From Actinomycetota bacterium (GTDB lineage Bacteria; Actinomycetota; Acidimicrobiia; Acidimicrobiales; Iamiaceae), in NCBI GenBank assembly GCA_016185275.1, contig JACPNX010000021.1:1-64000 (forward strand): a stretch of 64,000 bases of DNA, read 5' to 3'. Below, in pieces: positions 8,462 through 17,600 of the stretch. Positions within the stretch are counted from its first letter, which is position 1, and the number at the start of each line of letters is the position of its first letter. The notes beneath the pieces are model-generated. The model was not told the DNA's origin. It was given only the letters and a program-made list of their open reading frames with translations, and searched no databases. Made by a program: the position numbers and the translations under genes.

Positions 8462-10023
8462 GCGACCTCGCCCTGGTCGTGCCCGTCTACGACGAAGCAC
8501 GGCGCATCCCCGACTTCGCCGAGCAGCTCCTCGCCTTCGTCGCCCGCCAGCCTCCCGGAAGCGAGCTGGTCTTCGTCGACGACGGCAGCACCGACGGCAC
8601 CCCGGAGCTCGTCGAGGAGCTGCTGGGCCGGCACCCGGGCGTGACCGCTCGGCTGGTGCGGCGGCCGCACACCGGCAAGGGCGCGGCGGTGCAGGCCGGG
8701 CTCGCCTCGACGACGTCGGCCTACGCGGCGTTCTGCGACATCGACCTGTCCACCCCGCTCGACCAGCTCGAGCACGTCGTACGCGCCGCCCGCCGCACGC
8801 GGTGCCTGGCCGTCGGATCACGGGACCTCGCCACCTCCCGGCTGCTCCAACCCGAGGCTCCGGTCAGGGAGGCGCTGGGGCGCGCCTACAACCGCCTCCT
8901 CCAGGCCACGATCACGCCGGGCGTGGTCGACACGCAGTGCGGCGCCAAGGCGGCGCCCCGGTCGGTGTGGGACGCCGTCCTGCCGCTGTGCCACGAGGCC
9001 GGCTACGCCTGGGACGCCGAGATCATCGCCGTCGCCATCGCGCTCGGCATCCCGGTGCACGAGGTCCCGATCGAGTGGCGCCACGACGAGCGCTCGAAGG
9101 TCAACGTGGCCCGCGACGGGCTGGCCATGGTGCTCGCCACCCCGCGCATCGCCCGGCGTGCCCGCCACGCCCGCATCGCCGCCGCCGCGGTCGACGGCGC
9201 ATCCCCCGTCGACGGCGCGCCGGCGGGGCCTGCACCGGCGCCGGCCGCCGGGACCGGCCCCCGGGTGGCCGCCGCCGGGGTGTTCGACGACACCAACGCC
9301 GGCCTGCTCATGGCGTCGGACCGCGATCACTGGTGGTTCCGCAGCAAGGCCGCGTTCGTGTCGACCGCGCTGCGCCGCACCGGCCTCGGCGCGCCGTCGC
9401 GCGGCTGGCTGGTGGATGCCGGCGCGGGCGCGGGTGGCGTCACCGCGCTGTTGGGCTGGCGGCCCGACCGCGTCGCCGTCGTCGAGGGCAACCGTGCGCT
9501 GGTCGGCCGAGCCAGCGGCGTGCACGGGCTCACCGGGGTGCAGGGTGGCGTCGACCGCCTGCCGCTCGCCACCGGGACGGTCGACGTCGTGTGCCTGCTC
9601 GACGTGATCGAGCACCTGGTCGATCCGGTCGCGGCGCTGCGCGAGGCGGCGCGGGTGCTGGCCCCGGGTGGCCGCCTGGTGGTGAACGTGCCCGCCCACC
9701 GCTGGCTGTGGAGCGCGGCCGACGAGGCACTCGGCCACGTGCGCCGCTACGACCGGCGGATCCTGCGCAGCGAGCTGGAGCTGGCCGGGTTCGAGCCTGA
9801 CGTCCTCACGCACGTGTTCAGCTGGCTGGTGCTCCCGGTGTGGCTCCGCCGCCGCGTCGCCGGAGGCGACCAGCCCGAGCTGGGTCTCGACCAGACCTCC
9901 ATCGCCATCGACCGCGCCGCCATGGTCCTCACGCGCCTCGAGCGCGCCGTGATCGGGCGGGCGACGCTGCCGCTCGGCACGTCGCTGCTGTGCGTGGCGC
10001 GGCCGAAGGTCACCACGAGCTGA
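8458..10023 (+). CDS. Bifunctional GT2 glycosyltransferase / SAM methyltransferase fusion
   Basis: 521 residues with two enzyme halves. Residues 1-235 are a GT2 domain: LALVVPVYDEARRIPDFAEQ, VFVDDGSTDGT, GKGAAVQAG and CDIDLSTPL, the ALG5-like pattern that charges polyprenyl phosphate with a hexose. After an Ala/Pro linker (about 240-265), residues 275-500 are a class I methyltransferase: DRDHWWFRSKAAFV, LVDAGAGAGGVTALL (SAM-binding loop), DVVCLLDVIEHLVDP and AHRWLWSAADEALGHVRRYD. The HWWFR and HVRRYD motifs are typical of bacterial methyltransferases in sugar-nucleotide and envelope clusters. GTG 8458 overlaps the upstream stop as GTGA. The 3' end overlaps the convergent GMC gene by 14 nt. 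The fusion suggests that one lipid-linked substrate receives both a sugar and a methyl group, which is inference. Confidence 0.85.
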   Translation: MSDLALVVPVYDEARRIPDFAEQLLAFVARQPPGSELVFVDDGSTDGTPELVEELLGRHPGVTARLVRRPHTGKGAAVQAGLASTTSAYAAFCDIDLSTPLDQLEHVVRAARRTRCLAVGSRDLATSRLLQPEAPVREALGRAYNRLLQATITPGVVDTQCGAKAAPRSVWDAVLPLCHEAGYAWDAEIIAVAIALGIPVHEVPIEWRHDERSKVNVARDGLAMVLATPRIARRARHARIAAAAVDGASPVDGAPAGPAPAPAAGTGPRVAAAGVFDDTNAGLLMASDRDHWWFRSKAAFVSTALRRTGLGAPSRGWLVDAGAGAGGVTALLGWRPDRVAVVEGNRALVGRASGVHGLTGVQGGVDRLPLATGTVDVVCLLDVIEHLVDPVAALREAARVLAPGGRLVVNVPAHRWLWSAADEALGHVRRYDRRILRSELELAGFEPDVLTHVFSWLVLPVWLRRRVAGGDQPELGLDQTSIAIDRAAMVLTRLERAVIGRATLPLGTSLLCVARPKVTTS

Positions 10024-11422
10024 GCGCCTGCTCCGCGTTCCGGACGGCGATGGCCATGATCGTGGCCTGCGGGTTGATGCCCGGCGCGTCCGGGAGCAGC
10101 GACGCGTCGTTCACCCGCAGGTTGTCGAAGCCGCGCACTGCGCCGAAGCTGTCCGTGCCGGCCCGGGCGTCCTCGCCCATGCCGATCGAGGACGTGAGGT
10201 GCACGGTCATGAGGTTGGCCCGGGCCCGGGTCACGGCCGGCCACCAGTCCACGAGGTCGCCGGCCCGGTGGACGACGCGGCCGCCGATCACCGACGGGTG
10301 CAGCTCCACCGCGCCCGCGGCCAGCAGCGCCTCGCCCAGGTGGACCAGGCCGCGCGCCAGCCGGCTCATGTCGGCCTCGGTGAGCCGGTAGGTCACTACG
10401 GGCGCGGCGAGGCCGGGCAGGGCGAGGACCCGGCCGGAACCCTCGCTGCGGATGGCGGCGTAGTACACGCCGATGCCCTGCCAGTCCGCCATGGCCGTGG
10501 CCGCCTCCGGTGACGCGTCGGCCAGGGCGAGGGCGACCTGCCCGCGCCGGTTGGCCGAGCCTCCGAGCGCGAGATCCGGCGTGAACTCGGTGATGCGGTG
10601 CATGGGCACGTCACCGTGGTCGAGGGCGAAGGGGAACCGGGCGGCCACCTTGATGGTCGGGTGCACCTTGAGCCCCGTGCCGATCCGGCGCCGGATGCCG
10701 CTGCGCTGCAGGAGCGCGGGGCTCTGGATGGCCCCGCCGCACACGACGAACTGATCGGCCCGGATCGTGAGCCGCTCCCCCGTCCCGTCCGTGCGCCGGC
10801 ACTCCGCGGCCACCACCACGCGGCCGCGACGCACCAGCCGGTCGACGCGGCAGTCGGCGAGGATCTCCGCGCCCGCGGCCACCGCGCGCGGCAGCAGGGT
10901 GGCGGCCATGGTCTGCTTGGCGGCGCCGTCCTGCTCGTAGCGCACGACCCTCGGCACCTCGACGGCGTGCCAGCCGAGGCGCTGGGCGCCGTCGGCCAGC
11001 ACGGCCGACGAGCGCGGCGGTGCGTCGGGCACGCACGACACCGTGACCTCGCGCTCGGCCCAGTCCGCGCACCGGTCGAGCACCTCCGGTGTGAACTCGT
11101 CGATGTGGTGGGCTCTCCTCCACTGCTCGGCCATGGCGGCCGGCAGGCGGTGCCACAGCCCGCTGTTGATCTCCGTGCTGCCGCCCACGCACCGGCCCTC
11201 GGCGTAGGCGATGGGGGGTGCGCCGAGGGCCGCCGAGCCGCCTCGATGGCGGTACTTGGCGACCATCTCCTCGAGGGAGAAGGGCTCCACGGAGCCGGGC
11301 GCGACGGCCGGGCCCTCTTCCACGACCCGGACCTGCCGGCCGGCGCGGGTGAGGACGGCGGCCGTCGTCGCGCCGCCCGCCCCCGAGCCGATCACGAGGA
11401 CCTCCGTGTCGAGCGTCGTCAC
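10010..11422 (-). CDS. GMC-family FAD-dependent oxidoreductase
   Basis: 470 residues. The N-terminal ADP-binding fold is VLVIGSGAGGATTAAVL (GxGxxG at 12-17). EGRCVGGSTEINSGLWHRLP fits the GMC signature region, FVVCGGAIQSPALLQRSG is the second GMC signature, and the C-terminal HLTSSIGMGEDARAG, FDNLRVNDASLLP and GINPQATIMAIAVRNAE carry the active-site and FAD-contact region. Such enzymes oxidise alcohols or sugars. It starts at GTG 11422, which overlaps the stop of the upstream 117-residue gene as GTGA, so the two proteins are probably made in equal amounts. The substrate is unknown; an envelope sugar or long-chain alcohol is possible given the neighbours. Confidence 0.88.
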   Translation of the reverse strand: MTTLDTEVLVIGSGAGGATTAAVLTRAGRQVRVVEEGPAVAPGSVEPFSLEEMVAKYRHRGGSAALGAPPIAYAEGRCVGGSTEINSGLWHRLPAAMAEQWRRAHHIDEFTPEVLDRCADWAEREVTVSCVPDAPPRSSAVLADGAQRLGWHAVEVPRVVRYEQDGAAKQTMAATLLPRAVAAGAEILADCRVDRLVRRGRVVVAAECRRTDGTGERLTIRADQFVVCGGAIQSPALLQRSGIRRRIGTGLKVHPTIKVAARFPFALDHGDVPMHRITEFTPDLALGGSANRRGQVALALADASPEAATAMADWQGIGVYYAAIRSEGSGRVLALPGLAAPVVTYRLTEADMSRLARGLVHLGEALLAAGAVELHPSVIGGRVVHRAGDLVDWWPAVTRARANLMTVHLTSSIGMGEDARAGTDSFGAVRGFDNLRVNDASLLPDAPGINPQATIMAIAVRNAEQALSSW

Positions 11423-11772
11423 GCGCCCGCCTCGTCGCCCGCGATCTCGTGGCGGGCGAACAGGGTCAGCGAGCGGAGCAGGCGGGCGTGCTGGCGCAGC
11501 GGGCCGACCGGGCTGCGGTCGAGGCGGTCGAGGAACTCGGCGTCGACGCTGGCGGTGCGACCCCAATGGGCGAGCGCCGTCACGCGGGTCCAGGCACCCA
11601 GCGCGAGCGACTCGACGGCCACGCCGGCCCGGATGTGCTCGGGCATGGCCGCCAGCGCGCCGTCGACGTAGGCCATCACCCGGGCGCGATCGCCGCGGTC
11701 GAGGTCGTCCGTGAGGGCGTCGACCGCCGCCCGCTCGAAGGCGAGCAGCGACCGCGGCACGAGCACCGTCAC
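11419..11772 (-). CDS. Small uncharacterised protein coupled to the GMC oxidoreductase
   Basis: 117 residues, starting GTG 11772 (VTVLVPRSLLAFERAAVDALTDD). It is predicted all-helical, with no signal peptide, membrane helix or cysteine. Both ends overlap neighbours by 4 nt (TGA of the GT2 upstream, GTG of the GMC downstream), so the reading frame is well supported despite its small size. I do not recognise it firmly. Small helical subunits or fused N-terminal helical domains accompany several GMC enzymes, for example long-chain alcohol oxidases, so a companion or chaperone role for the GMC protein is an inference. Confidence 0.65.
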   Translation of the reverse strand: MTVLVPRSLLAFERAAVDALTDDLDRGDRARVMAYVDGALAAMPEHIRAGVAVESLALGAWTRVTALAHWGRTASVDAEFLDRLDRSPVGPLRQHARLLRSLTLFARHEIAGDEAGA

Positions 11773-12491
11773 CGGCGCTTCGCGAACCGGAGCTTGGCCA
11801 GGATCCAGAGCGCCTCGAGCCCGTCGGTCCACTGGATCTTCTTGCCTTCCTCGCGGCCGCGGGCCCGGTACGAGATGGGGTGCTCGAAGATGCGCTCGCC
11901 CATGGCCAGGAACTTGCCGGTCACCTCGGCTTCGATCCCGAAGCCGCGCGAGCGCAGGTCCACCTTGCGCCACAGCGCGGTCGGAGCGACCTTGAGGCAG
12001 GTCTCGATGTCCGTCAGCCAGGCGTCGAACAGGAGGCTGGCCCACAGGGCCAGCAGCTTGTTGCCGAGCACGAACCAGAACGAGAAGGCGGCGTGGCCGC
12101 CGTAGGAGCGGGTGCCGTACACGACCGCGGTCTCGCCGCCCAGGATCGGACTCACGAGGTTGGGCAGGTCCCGCGGGTCGTACTCGAGGTCCGCGTCGAG
12201 GATGGTCAGCAGGTCGCCCCGGGCCTCGTGGAAGCCGCGCTGGAGGGCCGCGCCCTTGCCTTGGTTCGGGTCCTGGCGGACGAGGCGGACCCGGTCGGCA
12301 TCGACGAGGTCGGCGATGGTGTCGGTGCACCCGTCGGTCGACCCGTCGTCGACGACGAGCACCTCGGTGGGCAGTGGCATCGAGACCGCGAGCAGGCGCT
12401 CGAGCGCCAGCCGCAGGGTCGCGCGCTCGTTGAAGACGGGCATCACGACCGTCAGCCGCTCGTAGGGGCCGCCGACCGTGCGGTCGTTCAA
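11769..12491 (-). CDS. GT2 family glycosyltransferase
   Basis: 240 residues of GT-A fold: LTVVMPVFNERATLRLALERL, VLVVDDGSTDGCTD, GKGAALQRGF and TILDADLEYDPRDLP. GIEAEVTGKFLAMG and EHPISYRARGREEGKKIQW near the C-terminus match the DPM1/ALG5-like group that charges polyprenyl phosphate or sugar acceptors. There is no membrane domain. The start is TTG 12491, forming a TTGA overlap with the upstream methyltransferase; no ATG or GTG lies between that stop and the first conserved strand. Cytoplasmic face of the membrane is expected. Confidence 0.85.
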   Translation of the reverse strand: MNDRTVGGPYERLTVVMPVFNERATLRLALERLLAVSMPLPTEVLVVDDGSTDGCTDTIADLVDADRVRLVRQDPNQGKGAALQRGFHEARGDLLTILDADLEYDPRDLPNLVSPILGGETAVVYGTRSYGGHAAFSFWFVLGNKLLALWASLLFDAWLTDIETCLKVAPTALWRKVDLRSRGFGIEAEVTGKFLAMGERIFEHPISYRARGREEGKKIQWTDGLEALWILAKLRFAKRR

Positions 12492-13246
12492 TGCGGCCAC
12501 ACCATCTCCTGGTCGTAGCCCAGCAGCCGCGTCACGGGCTTGAGGTGGGCGACGAGGAGGCCCTTGATGGCGAGGTTGCGCACGAACCAGGGCAGCGCCC
12601 GGCAATGGCGGGCGAGGTTCGCCGCCCTCGCCTTGGCGTCGCGGCGCCGGCCCTCCCGCCGGTACTCGGTCATCGAACCCTCACGGCCGACGTAGTGCCA
12701 CGTGGGCGAGGCGAACAGGTGCCGGGCCAGCGCGAGGGTCACACCGATCGAGCTGAACGAGTCGTGGATCAGCATGGTGCCGCCCGGGCGCACCCGGTCT
12801 CCCCAGTCGCGGATGTCGGCCAGCGCCGGGCCGTAGCGGTGGGCGCCGTCGATGTAGAGCAGGTCGAGCGGATCGTCGACCTCCGGATGGGCCGCCGACG
12901 ACCAGGCCCGGACGTGGCGCACGCGGTCGCGCACGCCCGCGTTCTCGAGGTTCTCGTTGAACACGGCGTGGTCCTCGGCTGCCTCGGCCGTGAACCCGGC
13001 GAGCTCCTGGGGACCGCGATCGTTGCCGCCGTGGGGGTCGATGGCCACGACCTCGACGGTGGGGTCCGCGGCGCGGGCCAGCACGATCGTGGAGCGGCCG
13101 CGGAACGACCCGATCTCCACGATGCGGCCGCCGGCGGGCACCTCGCGGGCCGAGTCCCACAGGAGGCGGGCCTGGCCGGGGGTCATCCAACCCTCGACGT
13201 AGCGGACCGCCTCGAGGGTGTCGGGGAACGTGGCAGGGTCGGGCAT
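12488..13246 (-). CDS. Class I SAM-dependent methyltransferase (methyltransf_24 type)
   Basis: 252 residues from ATG 13246, with a GGAAGG ribosome site just upstream. The SAM-binding motif RIVEIGSFRGRSTIVLA is near residue 41, followed by VEVVAIDPHGGNDRGP and DLLYIDGAHRYGPALADIRDWG, then GGTMLIHDSFSSIGVTLA. This is the pattern of methyltransferases found in polysaccharide and glycopeptidolipid clusters, which often O-methylate sugars. A C-terminal Arg/Lys-rich helix (EYRREGRRRDAKARAANLARH) follows. It is the first gene of a minus-strand operon of four genes (methyltransferase, GT2, small protein, GMC). Confidence 0.82.
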   Translation of the reverse strand: MPDPATFPDTLEAVRYVEGWMTPGQARLLWDSAREVPAGGRIVEIGSFRGRSTIVLARAADPTVEVVAIDPHGGNDRGPQELAGFTAEAAEDHAVFNENLENAGVRDRVRHVRAWSSAAHPEVDDPLDLLYIDGAHRYGPALADIRDWGDRVRPGGTMLIHDSFSSIGVTLALARHLFASPTWHYVGREGSMTEYRREGRRRDAKARAANLARHCRALPWFVRNLAIKGLLVAHLKPVTRLLGYDQEMVWPH

Positions 13247-13415
13247 CGGCCTTCCGGGACGGTGAGCGACGGGCGCCGGCACCGGACCCTGGCGCCGCGG
13301 GGCGAGGGGTACCCCGGCCGGCCCAGGGGTGCGGGGTATCGTGGCACGGCCCCAGCCGGGGGTCGTCCGGCGAGAGCCCACCGTAGACGATCCCCTGAAG
13401 CGGCCACGCGATCCG

Positions 13416-14627
13416 ATGAGCGACCCAGAGCCCGATCCCGCTGCCACCCGCGCCAAGCTCGGCGACATCGCCGCCGCGGCCGGGCTGCGGCGCATCCACG
13501 TCATCGCCTGGCGCGACCTCGACGACGTCGAGGCGGGCGGCTCGGAGGTGCACGCCGCCACCATCGCCCGGACGTGGGCCGAGGCCGGCATCGAGGTCCT
13601 CATGAGGACGTCGTGGGCGCAGGGCCATCCCGTGCACGGGCGGCGCGACGGCTACCAGGTGGTGCGCAAGGGTGGTCGCTACCAGGTCTTCCCCCGCACG
13701 GCGCTGGCCGAGATCCGCCAGACCTACGGCCACCGCGACGGTCTCGTCGAGATCTGGAACGGCATGCCCTTCTTCTCGCCCCTGTGGGCCACAGGGCCGC
13801 GGGTGGTCCTGATGCACCACGTGCACGCGGACATGTGGAAGATGGTCCTGCCGCCGAACCTGGCCGCCGTGGGCGACACGGTCGAGCGCCGGGTGGCGCC
13901 GTTCATCTACCGGCGGAGCCGCATCGTCACCCTGTCGCCGTCGTCCAAGGCCGAGATGCTCGAGCTCGGCTTCCGGGGCGACCGGATCGACGTCGTGCCT
14001 CCGGGCATCGATCACCGCTTCTCCCCCGGCGGGCGCCGTGACGACACCCCCCTTGTGGTCGCGGTCGGCCGGCTCGTCCCCGTCAAGCGCTTCGACCGGC
14101 TGATCCGGGCGGTGGTCGCGGCACGGGACCGGGTGCCCGATCTCCGGCTGACCCTCGTGGGGACCGGGGTGCTCCGCGAGGAGCTCGGTCACCTGGTCGA
14201 CAGCCTCGGCGCGGAGGAGGCCGTGCACTTCGCGGGCCACGTGAGCGACGACGAGCTGCTCGACCTGTACCGGCGCGCGTGGGCGGTGGCGAGCAGCTCG
14301 GTGCGCGAGGGCTGGGGCATGACCCTGACCGAGGCGGCCGCCTGCGCGACCCCCGCCATCGCCACGCGGATCGCGGGTCACGTCGACGCCATCGCCGAGG
14401 GTCGCAGCGGCCTGCTGGCCGACGACGACGGCGAGCTGGTCGAGCATCTGGTCAGCGTCTGCACCGACGCCGACCTGCGCGCCCGGCTCCAGGCCGGTGC
14501 GGTCGCGCACGCGGCCGGCTTCTCGTGGGACCGAACGGCGACGAGGATCCTGCAGGCCCTCGCCGACGAGGCCGTACGCCTCCGCGCCCGCCCGTGGAAC
14601 CGCCACGGCGACGCGGGCGCTCGTTGA
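13416..14627 (+). CDS. GT4 family glycosyltransferase
   Basis: 403 residues from ATG 13416 (MSDPEPDPAATRAKLGD). GT-B fold: an N-terminal acceptor half with VIAWRDLDDVEAGGSEVHAA and VVLMHHVHADMWKMVLP, and a C-terminal donor half with VVAVGRLVPVKRFDRLI, LTLVGTGVLREEL and the catalytic EX7E region REGWGMTLTEAAACATP. The enzyme uses an NDP-sugar in the cytoplasm; alpha-mannosyl or alpha-glucosyl transfer is usual for such sequences. It diverges from the methyltransferase operon across 169 bp. Its stop overlaps the TTG start of the AftD gene (TTGA), so the two are co-translated. Confidence 0.85.
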   Translation: MSDPEPDPAATRAKLGDIAAAAGLRRIHVIAWRDLDDVEAGGSEVHAATIARTWAEAGIEVLMRTSWAQGHPVHGRRDGYQVVRKGGRYQVFPRTALAEIRQTYGHRDGLVEIWNGMPFFSPLWATGPRVVLMHHVHADMWKMVLPPNLAAVGDTVERRVAPFIYRRSRIVTLSPSSKAEMLELGFRGDRIDVVPPGIDHRFSPGGRRDDTPLVVAVGRLVPVKRFDRLIRAVVAARDRVPDLRLTLVGTGVLREELGHLVDSLGAEEAVHFAGHVSDDELLDLYRRAWAVASSSVREGWGMTLTEAAACATPAIATRIAGHVDAIAEGRSGLLADDDGELVEHLVSVCTDADLRARLQAGAVAHAAGFSWDRTATRILQALADEAVRLRARPWNRHGDAGAR

Positions 14628-17600
14628 CGGCGGCGCCCGCCCGGCTGCGCGCCTGGGCACCCACCGCCGCGCTCGCCGCCGTCACCTACGTCCCGCTGCT
14701 CCTCACCCACCGGGGGATGGTCGGCGCCGACACCAAGTCCTACCTGTACCTCGACCCCGACCGGTTGCTCGGACGAGCAGCCGCGATGTGGGACCCCAAC
14801 ATCGGCCTCGGCACGGTCACGCACCAGAACATCGGCTACCTGTGGCCGATGGGCCCGTACTACTGGGCCTTCCAGCACCTCGGCGTACCGGATTGGATCG
14901 CGCAGCGGCTGTGGCTGGGATCCATCATCTTCCTCGCCGGGCTCGGGGTCCGCTACCTGATGCGCACGCTGGGTCAGCAGGGGCCGCAGGTCGTCGCCTC
15001 GATGTTCCTGTACGCCTTCACGCCCTACGTCCTCACCCTCGCGGCGCGGCTCTCGGTGATCCTGCTGCCGTTCGCCGGGCTGCCGTGGCTGATCGCGCTG
15101 ACCATACGGGCGGCTCGGGAGCGGAGCTGGGTCCACCCAGCCGCCTTCGCGCTGATCATCACGACCATCGGGTCGAGCAACGCCACCGCGCTGATCCTCG
15201 CCGGCTTCGGACCGGTCCTGTGGTTGCCGTTCGCGGTGCGGGTGCAGCGGGAGATCTCGTTGCGCGACGCGCTCGCGACGGTGGTGCGCATCGGCGTCCT
15301 GACGACCGCGGCGTCGTTGTGGTGGATCTCGGGTCTGTGGGCCCAGGGCAAGTTCGGCATCGACATCCTGAAGTACACCGAGACGGCCCGGACGGTGGCC
15401 GACTCCTCGACACCGCCGGAGGTGCTGCGCGGGCTCGGCTACTGGTTCTTCTACGGCGGCGACAAGCTCGGACCCTGGATCGAGCCGTCACGGGAGTACA
15501 CGCAGAACCCGCCGCTGATCCTGCTGACCTACCTCATCCCCTCCCTGGCCCTGCTCGGCGCCGGTCTGCTGCGCTGGCGGTACCGGGCGTACTTCGTCGT
15601 GCTGGCGGTCGTCGGCCTCGTCGCCGCGGTCGGCGCCCACCCGTGGGGAAGCTCGCCGCCGTGGGGACGGGCGGTCGCCGCCTTCCTGCAGACCCGGGCG
15701 GGCTTCGCGATGCGCAGCCTGCCCCGCGCCGTCCCCCTCGTGGCGCTGGCCTTCGCCGTCCTCGCCGGGGCCGGCCTCGCCGCGCTCGGAGCCTGGGCCC
15801 GGCGCACGCTGCTGCCTGCGGCGGGGGCCACCGCGGCCATCGCGGTGCTGGCGCTGCCACCGCTGTGGACGGGCAACATGGTGGCCCAGAACCTCCAGCG
15901 GCCGGAGAAGGTCCCGGCGTACTGGGTGCAGGCCGCCGCCTGGCTCCAGGCTCGGGACCGGGGCGCCGGAGGATGGCGCACCCGGGTCCTCGAGGTGCCC
16001 GGCAGCGACTTCGCCTCGTACCGCTGGGGAAGCACGGTGGACCCCATCACTCCCGGGCTGATGGATCGCCCCTACGTGGCCCGTGAGCTGATCCCCTACG
16101 GCAGCCCGCCGTCGGCCGACCTGCTGAACGCCTTCGACCGCCAGATGCAGGAATCGGTGCTCGACCCGCGGGCGATCGCCCCGGTGGCGCGGCTCATGGG
16201 CGTCGGCGACATCGTCCAGCGGGCCGACCTCGCCTACGAGCGCTACAACCTGGCCCGGCCCCGGCAGGTGTACCAGGTGCTGCGGGCCGCGCCCGGCCTC
16301 GGACGGCCGCGCGGGTTCGGACCGGCCGGACCCAACATCCCTGACCCCCTCCTGCCGTTGCAGGACGAGGTCGAGCTGGCCAGCCCGCCGACCCTCCCGG
16401 ACCCCCGGCCGGTGACCGTCTTCCCGGTGAAGGGCGCCCCGAGCATCGTGCGGGCCGCCTCGGCGGACACCCCGGTGGTGCTGGCGGGCGACGGCGAAGG
16501 GGTCGTCGACCTGGCCGGCGCCGGCCTGCTCCGGGGCGACGAGGTGATCCTGAGCTCCGCGTGGTTCGCCGCCGCACCGGACGCACTGGCGCGTGAGCTG
16601 CGCCGCCCGGGCGCGGTGCTCGTGGTCACCGACACCAACCGGCGGGCGGCGCGCCGGTGGGGCACCGTCCGCGAGACGAACGGGGCCACGGAGCGCGCCG
16701 GCCAGCGGCCCCTGGTGCCGGACCCGTCGGACAACCGCCTCGACGTGTTCCCCGCGGCCGGCGACGACAGCCGCACGGTGGTGGAACAGCGCGGCGGGGT
16801 GCGGGCCGACGCGACGAGCTACGGCAATCCGGTCTCGTACACGCCGGAGAGCCGGCCGGCCAACGCCGTCGACGGCGACCCGTCCACCGCCTGGTCCACG
16901 GCCGCGTTCGCCAGCGCCATCGGCGAGCGGCTGCTCCTCACCTACCAGCGGCCGCGCACGACGGACCGCATCACGCTCCAGCAGTTCGACAGCGGCGTCC
17001 AGAACCGGTGGATCACCAAGGTGCGGTTGCGCTTCGACGACGGCAAACCCGTCGACGTGGCGCTCGGCGACGCTTCCCGTCGCGCCCCCGGTGCGACGTT
17101 GCGCTTCCCCAGTCGCACGTTCCGCAAACTCTCGATCGAGATCCGGGCCACCGACCCGGGCCGCATGGACTCCTACCAGACGGCGAGCGGCGTGGGGTTC
17201 GCCGATGTCCGCCTCGGCTCGGGCGACCGCCGCCTGGACGAGGTGGTCCGCCTGCCGCGCGACCTGCTCGACACGGCCGGAACCGCGAGCGCCTCGCGAG
17301 CCCTGGCCATCGTCTTGACCCGCCAGCGCACGACGGCCACCAGCGGCCTGCGCTCGGATGAGGAGCTGAGGATCGCCCGGAGCTTCACCCTTCCCACCAC
17401 CCGCAGCTTCGGGATCTCGGCCACCGTCCGCCTCGACCCCAGGGCGCCGGAGGGCGTGATCGACCGGCTGCTCGGCATCCCGCCCGCGGCCCGGGGAGGC
17501 GTCGACGGCTCCTCCTCGCGGCGCCAGCCCGGCGACCCGCTGGCGCGCGCCACGAGCGCCATCGACGGCGACCCGGCGACCCACTGGAGCCCGGGCTTCC

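Noticed and set aside
6071-8821. A 916-codon minus-strand frame opposite the GT-C genes
   Set aside because: No motifs, Arg/Gly/His-rich composition, and it covers two genes plus part of a third that have clear membrane helices and linked starts.
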